NCBI RefSeq assembly: GCF_000759475.1
Contig: NZ_CP009454.1
Location: 1 to 64,000, forward strand
Source of the DNA: Pantoea rwandensis
Lineage (GTDB): Bacteria; Pseudomonadota; Gammaproteobacteria; Enterobacterales; Enterobacteriaceae
DNA: 64,000 nucleotides
Direction: 5' to 3'
Position numbers and translations under genes: made by a program. Below, in pieces: positions 61,218 through 64,000 of this stretch; positions within the stretch are counted from its first letter, which is position 1, and every line of letters starts with the position of its first letter. Under the pieces are notes generated by a model. It was not told the DNA's origin and did no database searches. It worked only from the letters and a program-made list of their open reading frames with translations.

Positions 61218-62639
61218 TCAGGCTCCACTGTTTTGCATTGAAGATTTTGGTGCTTTTTTGTCGTGCGTTTGTGCCGAAGGGATCAGGCGATCAATCACCA
61301 TGATCACCGCTGGCGTAATCAACGCCACATACATATTGTTGATGCCGAGCGGATCGCCGAGCAGATACCAGACGGTGGTGACCACGCAGGCCCCAATCAG
61401 ACCGGCATTCGCCCCGCGCGTACTTTTATAGAACGGCAGGTAGAAGGCAATAATCGCCACCACCGAGATCGACAGACGAATCGCGCGGGTGAAGAAGGAG
61501 AGCTTCAGCACTTCGGGGACGAACAGCACCAGGATTAACGGCAGGAAACCAATCAGCAGCGACAGCCAGCGCGTCATACGGAATTCACGTTCTGGCGTCG
61601 GGTTGCGATACGGCACGTAGAAATCTTTGACCACCAGCGAGGCAATCGCCAGCGCCACTGTGCTGACACTGACGAAGATGGAGGCCACCAGCGAGGTGGT
61701 CACAATCCCGGCCAGCCATGGGCTCATATCCTGCAGGAACACCGGCAGTGCATACAGGCTTTTGATATCCGGATGCAGGTACTTCGCCGCCACGCCAATT
61801 AACGCAATGGCAATCGCAATCGGCATGCAGAAGAAGAAGGCAACCCAGGTAGCACGCTTGGCGGATGCGGCACTTTTGGTGGAAGCGATGGCCTGAATCA
61901 CAAACTGGGTGCAGAAAATTGAACCGATGGTGCCAATCATCCAGGCAAATATGGTGCTGGCCCCAATGTTACCGTCCCACGTCCAGTAGAAATGCGGCAT
62001 CTCTTTGATCATCGGGCTAACGCCGCCGGTCATATGCAGTGCGACGCCGAGAATGATCAAGATACCGATATATTTCAGTCCGCTGTGCAGCAGCGTTACC
62101 CAGGCAATGCCCTTCATGCCACCGAACATAAAGTAGAAGGTACTGACAATTGCGGTGATTACGGCCGCCGTGGTGAGATCGAGATTCAACACGGTCGAGA
62201 TCGCCGCTGCGCCGCTCACATAGTTCCCCACATTCACCAGCAGCAGCGCATAGATCATGATGAGGGAAATGATGTTCTTGGTTGAGTTGCCGTAACGCTC
62301 AGCAATCGCACCCGAAATGGTGATTTTTCCGGTGTTGTAGATACGCTTAACCAGCAGGAGTCCGAACAGCGGGAAGCCAATCGCGGCACCAATCACCGAC
62401 CAGGAAGCGGCAAACCCGCCTTCAAACGCCGCCTGGGCGGTACCAATGGTCGATTTCGCGCCGATGTACTCAGACATTAACATCACACCCACGACAAAAG
62501 CCGGCATCACGTTGGATCCCGCCATAAAGTCGCCGCTGTTTTTGCTGCGCAGACGCCAGGTCAGCCAGGTGGTAAACAGAATATACGCGATGACGATCCC
62601 GACAATAATCATCATCCCTTCTGCAGAAAACTGTTTCAT
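61218..62639 (-). CDS. Sodium:solute symporter (SSS family)
   Basis: 473 residues from ATG 62639, with about 13 membrane helices. SSS features: MIIVGIVIAYILFTTWLTWR, a YIGAKSTIGTAQAAFEGGFA start of the transport core, FGGMKGIAWVTLLHSGLKYI, and SIFVSVSTVALAIASLVVKD containing the Na2-site Ser/Thr. The family moves sugars, sialic acid, proline and others with Na+. With the sialidase-like enzyme and SDR downstream, the substrate is probably a sialic-acid-like or other acid sugar. It is the first gene of this minus-strand operon. Confidence 0.9.
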   Translation of the reverse strand: MKQFSAEGMMIIVGIVIAYILFTTWLTWRLRSKNSGDFMAGSNVMPAFVVGVMLMSEYIGAKSTIGTAQAAFEGGFAASWSVIGAAIGFPLFGLLLVKRIYNTGKITISGAIAERYGNSTKNIISLIMIYALLLVNVGNYVSGAAAISTVLNLDLTTAAVITAIVSTFYFMFGGMKGIAWVTLLHSGLKYIGILIILGVALHMTGGVSPMIKEMPHFYWTWDGNIGASTIFAWMIGTIGSIFCTQFVIQAIASTKSAASAKRATWVAFFFCMPIAIAIALIGVAAKYLHPDIKSLYALPVFLQDMSPWLAGIVTTSLVASIFVSVSTVALAIASLVVKDFYVPYRNPTPEREFRMTRWLSLLIGFLPLILVLFVPEVLKLSFFTRAIRLSISVVAIIAFYLPFYKSTRGANAGLIGACVVTTVWYLLGDPLGINNMYVALITPAVIMVIDRLIPSAQTHDKKAPKSSMQNSGA

Positions 62640-62893
62640 TTTAGCCTCATTGATAACGTAGGGTCGTGGCCTGCGCTGGGCTTCACGCATGCCGTTAATG
62701 AGGTTGCCTGTTTTGTTATTTTAGTGTCTATGCACAAAGGCAACCCTGGTTATGCTCATTGATTTATTTCACTCACATTAGAATGAATTCACGCACAAGC
62801 AGGGCAATTTATAGGCTAAACAGCAAATGATTTGTTTGATCATGCTCACAAACAGTCAATGATGATTACAAATAATCAAATATTACTTAATAG
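62640..62893. promoter_or_regulatory. Promoter region of the symporter operon
   Basis: 254 bases between the symporter start and the LysR gene's stop. It is strongly A/T-rich (TTAATAGTTACAAG, CAAATGATTTGTTTGATCATG), with a short dyad AAATGATTTGTTTGATCAT. No gene is seen. Confidence 0.4.
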
Positions 62894-63799
62894 TTACAAG
62901 GCGGACTGCAAAAAATCGACAAAGGCGCTAATGCGGGCGGGTAACTGACGCTGCGGCCGCCACACGGCAAAAATATCCCCGTCCACGCTGCTCCATGCTG
63001 GCAACACATGCAGCAGATCGCCGCGTTCAATCATGTGCTGGGCATCCCACCAGGAACGCAGCAAAATGCCGTGCCCATCCATCGCTAACTGCATCGCCAC
63101 TTCGCCATCGTTGGTGATCAAACTCCCCTGCACCTTTTGCGTCACCTGCTGCTGGCCATCACTCAATCGCCACAGTGCGAAATCACTCTCGTACTGCCTT
63201 AGCAGAATACAGTTGTGCTGCGACAGCGCCGCAATACTGTCAGGCAGGCCGTGACGCTCCGCATAAATTGGGGCGCAGCATAGCACGCGCGGATTAGTGC
63301 GTAACTTACGCGCGATGAGCCGCGCATCGGGCGGTTCGCCAATGCGGATATCAATGTCGATGTGCGAATCGATGAAATTCAATGGCTGGCTGCTGAGTTG
63401 TAATGATAACGAGACTTCAGGATGCAGCGCAGCAAAACGGGAAACGCAGGGGGCAACATGGCGGCGACCAAATCCAAATGAGGCGTTAATGTTCAGGCTG
63501 CCACGCAGCACCGCCGCCTGGCTGCTCACCGACTCCTCTAGCTCTGCCAGTTGATCCAGCAACGGGCGAGCCCCTTCCAGATAGCGTTTTCCTTCAGCGG
63601 TGAGCTCCAGTCGCCGCGTGGTGCGTTTCAGCAGTTGCACCCCCAGACGCTGTTCAAGGTGGCTGAGACGTTTGCTGACGGCGGGCAGTGATAGCCCGAG
63701 TTCACGCGCCGCAGCGGTTAAACTCTCCAGCGCTGCGACGCGCACAAAGAAGGCCAGATCGTCGGTGGAGGTACGCGATTCTCTACTTTTATTCAACAT
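62894..63799 (-). CDS. LysR-type regulator, DmlR-like
   Basis: 301 residues from ATG 63799, or 314 from ATG 63838. HTH: TSTDDLAFFVRVAALESLTA, then AARELGLSLPAVSKRLSHLE and LLKRTTRRLELTAEGKRY. Effector domain: SFGFGRRHVAPCVSRFAALH and VARKLRTNPRVLC-type segment (LIARKLRTNPRVLCCAPIYA). It is divergent, 84 bases away, from a tartrate/D-malate dehydrogenase gene, exactly as DmlR is from dmlA in E. coli, where it activates D-malate use. Confidence 0.87.
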   Translation of the reverse strand: MLNKSRESRTSTDDLAFFVRVAALESLTAAARELGLSLPAVSKRLSHLEQRLGVQLLKRTTRRLELTAEGKRYLEGARPLLDQLAELEESVSSQAAVLRGSLNINASFGFGRRHVAPCVSRFAALHPEVSLSLQLSSQPLNFIDSHIDIDIRIGEPPDARLIARKLRTNPRVLCCAPIYAERHGLPDSIAALSQHNCILLRQYESDFALWRLSDGQQQVTQKVQGSLITNDGEVAMQLAMDGHGILLRSWWDAQHMIERGDLLHVLPAWSSVDGDIFAVWRPQRQLPARISAFVDFLQSAL

Positions 63800-63883
63800 T
63801 GGCTTGCCGCTCAGGCTAATTATTTCCCGGTGATGCATGGTTATACTGCGTTCAGAACATCAACAGCAACCTGCGAGAACCCT

Positions 63884-64000
63884 ATGAGCGGCAAAACCTA
63901 CAAAATCGCCGTCATCCCTGGCGATGGCATTGGTAAAGAAGTGATGCCAGAAGGCATCCGCGTGATGGATGCAGCGGCAAAGAAATTCAATATTTCTCTG
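63884..64000 (+). CDS. dmlA: Tartrate/D-malate dehydrogenase, partial at the window edge
   Basis: Only the first 39 codons are in the window. MSGKTYKIAVIPGDGIGKEV, followed by MPEGIRVMDAAAKKF, is the N terminus of the isocitrate/isopropylmalate dehydrogenase family. The PGDGIGKEVMPEG form and the divergent DmlR-like gene point to D-malate/tartrate dehydrogenase (DmlA/YeaU/Ttu), which decarboxylates D-malate to pyruvate. The product continues past base 64,000. Confidence 0.82.
   Translation, partial: MSGKTYKIAVIPGDGIGKEVMPEGIRVMDAAAKKFNISL

Overview
The window looks like an Enterobacterales chromosome. The nac, yghU and pxpBCA homologues and the density of sugar-dehydrogenase and ABC genes suggest Erwiniaceae (Pantoea/Erwinia type), but the genus is an inference. 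It has two parts. Bases 1 to about 28,426 are one end of an integrative conjugative element (ICE) of the SPI-7/HAI2 type inserted in a tRNA-Phe gene. Bases 28,427-64,000 are chromosomal and mostly metabolic.

The ICE genes nearly all run on the minus strand. From the tRNA side they are parA, dnaB, parB, a TraR/DksA-type zinc protein, DUF2786, DUF2857, a small ORF, an STY4528-type replication protein, a TIGR03761-type protein, topB, DUF3577 (STY4534 type), ssb and DUF29. A plus-strand secreted FxLYD-like gene and a two-gene membrane cassette follow. After them come the complete type IVb pilus operon pilL-M-N-O-P-Q-R-S-T-U-V, a shufflon, its recombinase rci, and a membrane/coiled-coil gene at the left edge. 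From base 1 to about 7.2 kb, seven reading frames are each broken by single-base changes, mostly in homopolymers. The shufflon segment has no open frame and is nearly self-complementary. Sequencing or assembly error, or mixed shufflon orientations, is at least as likely as real decay. The att copy holds only the 3' part of tRNA-Phe, so the intact tRNA, and probably the integrase, lie beyond the left edge.

Next to the att site is a hipBA toxin-antitoxin pair with three operator-like repeats. Then come an SDR, an RraA-like aldolase and a DMT exporter (30.4-33.4 kb). The 33.6-43.2 kb region looks like a nitrogen-scavenging locus: an amino-acid ABC transporter split over both ends, the 5-oxoprolinase genes pxpB-pxpC-pxpA, an aminotransferase, a Nac-like regulator, a BCCP-like protein without the biotin lysine, and an SDR. 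The nac-like gene has a sigma-54 promoter and an upstream NtrC-type site.

The 43.3-59.2 kb region holds carbohydrate or inositol-type modules: four Gfo/Idh/MocA oxidoreductases, three xylose-isomerase-like TIM barrels, two LacI-type regulators, and a sugar-binding protein next to a chemoreceptor with no ABC permease or ATPase in the window. A DhaR/AcoR-like sigma-54 activator faces a divergent sigma-54 promoter. In between are yghU and a DUF1330 gene. The 59.4-62.6 kb operon encodes a sodium:solute symporter, a cytoplasmic sialidase-like protein and an SDR. The window ends with a DmlR-like regulator divergent from a partial tartrate/D-malate dehydrogenase gene.
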